Below, one piece after another: positions 63,298-64,000 of a stretch of 64,000 nt of DNA. The DNA is from Effrenium voratum. Its lineage: Eukaryota > Sar > Dinophyceae > Suessiales > Symbiodiniaceae. The notes under the pieces were generated by a model that was given only the letters and a program-made list of their open reading frames with translations, did not search any database and was not told the origin of the DNA. Within the stretch, counting starts at the first letter, position 1. The number at the start of each line of letters is the position of its first letter. The DNA lies in NCBI GenBank assembly GCA_963377175.1, contig CAUJNA010002791.1:62001-126000 (forward strand). Direction: 5' to 3'. A program made the translations under genes and the position numbers.

Positions 63298-63440
63298 TCT
63301 CTGCATGGAGTACTTCGAGCACCACGTCTCGCCCCTGATCCGATCCCTGCAGAGCACCACGGAGCTCCAGCAGCAGAAGCTGCAGGACCCGAGCGAGCGA
63401 GCCGCACGGGGCCCCGACCCGCCCACAAGCGCCTCCTCTT
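63297..63440 (+). CDS. Probable exon, helical Gln-rich
   Basis: After the AG|G acceptor: MEYFEHHVSPLIRSLQSTTE followed by LQQQKLQDPSERAARG. Coiled-coil style like the 24-34 kb islands. Unknown protein. Confidence 0.45.
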
Positions 63441-63781
63441 GGTCCGGTTCGAAGGACCAAAACCAGTTAGGGGCTGGACATGGTGGAAAGTCTCGGGTTT
63501 GTTGCAAACACATACCCGTTATTTCTGGATGGTTTCAATTAACCGCCCTTCTCTGAAGAGGGGTTTGTGCACATGCATACTTGCATGTTTGGTTTCGAGA
63601 GTGTGAAGGGTGGGTGCAGCCACATGTGTAGAAAATTGGTATTTGGCTCCTTTTGCTTGGGAGCACCCCTGCGCTCCCTGTCCGAAAGTCCAAGCCGTGG
63701 ACAAGCCAGGTCTCAAATGTGTTGGCTCAAGCCTTCGGACACGCGGGATGTCTATTCTATTTGTTTGGAAACTTCTCGCAG

Positions 63782-63847
63782 GAGCTTCAAGTGATGATCA
63801 ATCAGGACCTGGCGGCAATCGCTTGGGACGGGGAGGGCCTTGTTTGA
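63782..63847 (+). CDS. Probable terminal exon
   Basis: TTCTCGCAG precedes GAG at 63782. The exon reads ELQVMINQDLAAIAWDGEGL then V and TGA (63845-63847). Possibly the last exon of the gene containing 63297-63440. Confidence 0.45.
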   Translation, partial: ELQVMINQDLAAIAWDGEGLV

Positions 63848-64000
63848 GCCTTGGGGTTGCACGCCGCTGTGCGGACCACGCAGCACCCTCAAGAGATTGT
63901 CGAACCCAACACACACCGCACACTCTTGACCCAGTTGAACAGCCAAGGACCCAGAAAGAGTTGGACCGTATTGCAAGAGCTTCAGATTTTTATGGAGTGA

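Noticed and set aside
63715..63732. Further DinoSL relic at GTGTTGGCTCAAG
   Set aside because: Only the last nine bases match; expected by chance in 64 kb of this composition.
1..64000. tRNA, rRNA or SL RNA genes
   Set aside because: I looked for T-loop GGTTCGAATCC-type boxes and for a full DinoSL followed by a donor GT and found none that I could support.

Overview
The window looks like nuclear DNA of a dinoflagellate, probably close to Symbiodiniaceae. The evidence is: (i) 16 bases identical to the 3' end of the dinoflagellate spliced leader (DinoSL), occurring twice; (ii) introns that can be placed by protein motifs and use GC-AG or GT-AG borders with a G after the acceptor AG; (iii) low gene density with every recognisable gene on the + strand, apart from one broken minus-strand ORF; (iv) large retroelements and satellite arrays between and inside genes. 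No search was run, so all family calls rest on motifs read by eye.

Layout. 1-1464: an exon of a divergent glycerophosphodiesterase-like membrane protein, T/G-rich DNA, then an array of TTGAATCATCA units. 1465-14303: a 12.8-kb Ty1/copia LTR retrotransposon with 258-bp LTRs and an initiator-tRNA-Met-type primer site. Its order is Gag, protease, integrase, reverse transcriptase, RNase H, with three unusual additions: a cytosine-methyltransferase-like domain between integrase and RT, and a KptA/Tpt1-like RNA 2'-phosphotransferase domain plus a DNase I-like (EEP) domain after RNase H. 14304-15965: a CpG-rich satellite with higher-order structure and a 14-bp minisatellite. 16050-19417: a serine-beta-lactamase-like gene whose SxxK serine reads as Cys, then a Thr-rich linker and an FkbM-like methyltransferase ORF.

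19418-34869: sparse DNA with scattered short coding islands, several encoding Gln-rich coiled coil (two look like duplicated exons). Within it lies an intact intronless tandem-duplicated WrbA-type quinone reductase (27607-28929) with a probable N-myristoylation signal. 34870-44413: a tyrosine-recombinase (DIRS/PAT-like) retroelement with perfect split direct repeats A1-B1A2-B2, its own methyltransferase-like domain, RT and RNase H. It carries DinoSL sequence in both A repeats and sits in frame inside a minus-strand ORF. Both retroelements are broken by several frameshifts.

45010-50002: a many-exon RsmB/NOP-family RNA m5C methyltransferase, complete through its C-terminus. 51063-59113: N-lobe and catalytic-loop exons of a PSTAIRE-type cyclin-dependent kinase (here PSTALRE), with one 3.6-kb GC-AG intron filled by a purine-rich satellite. 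59114-64000: mostly intron or intergenic DNA with degenerate repeats and a few exon-like islands, ending with a probable terminal exon at 63782-63847.

The host genes appear unrelated housekeeping functions (redox, RNA methylation, cell cycle). The most unusual content is the accessory enzymes carried by the two retroelements and the SL-like sequence in both of their terminal repeats.
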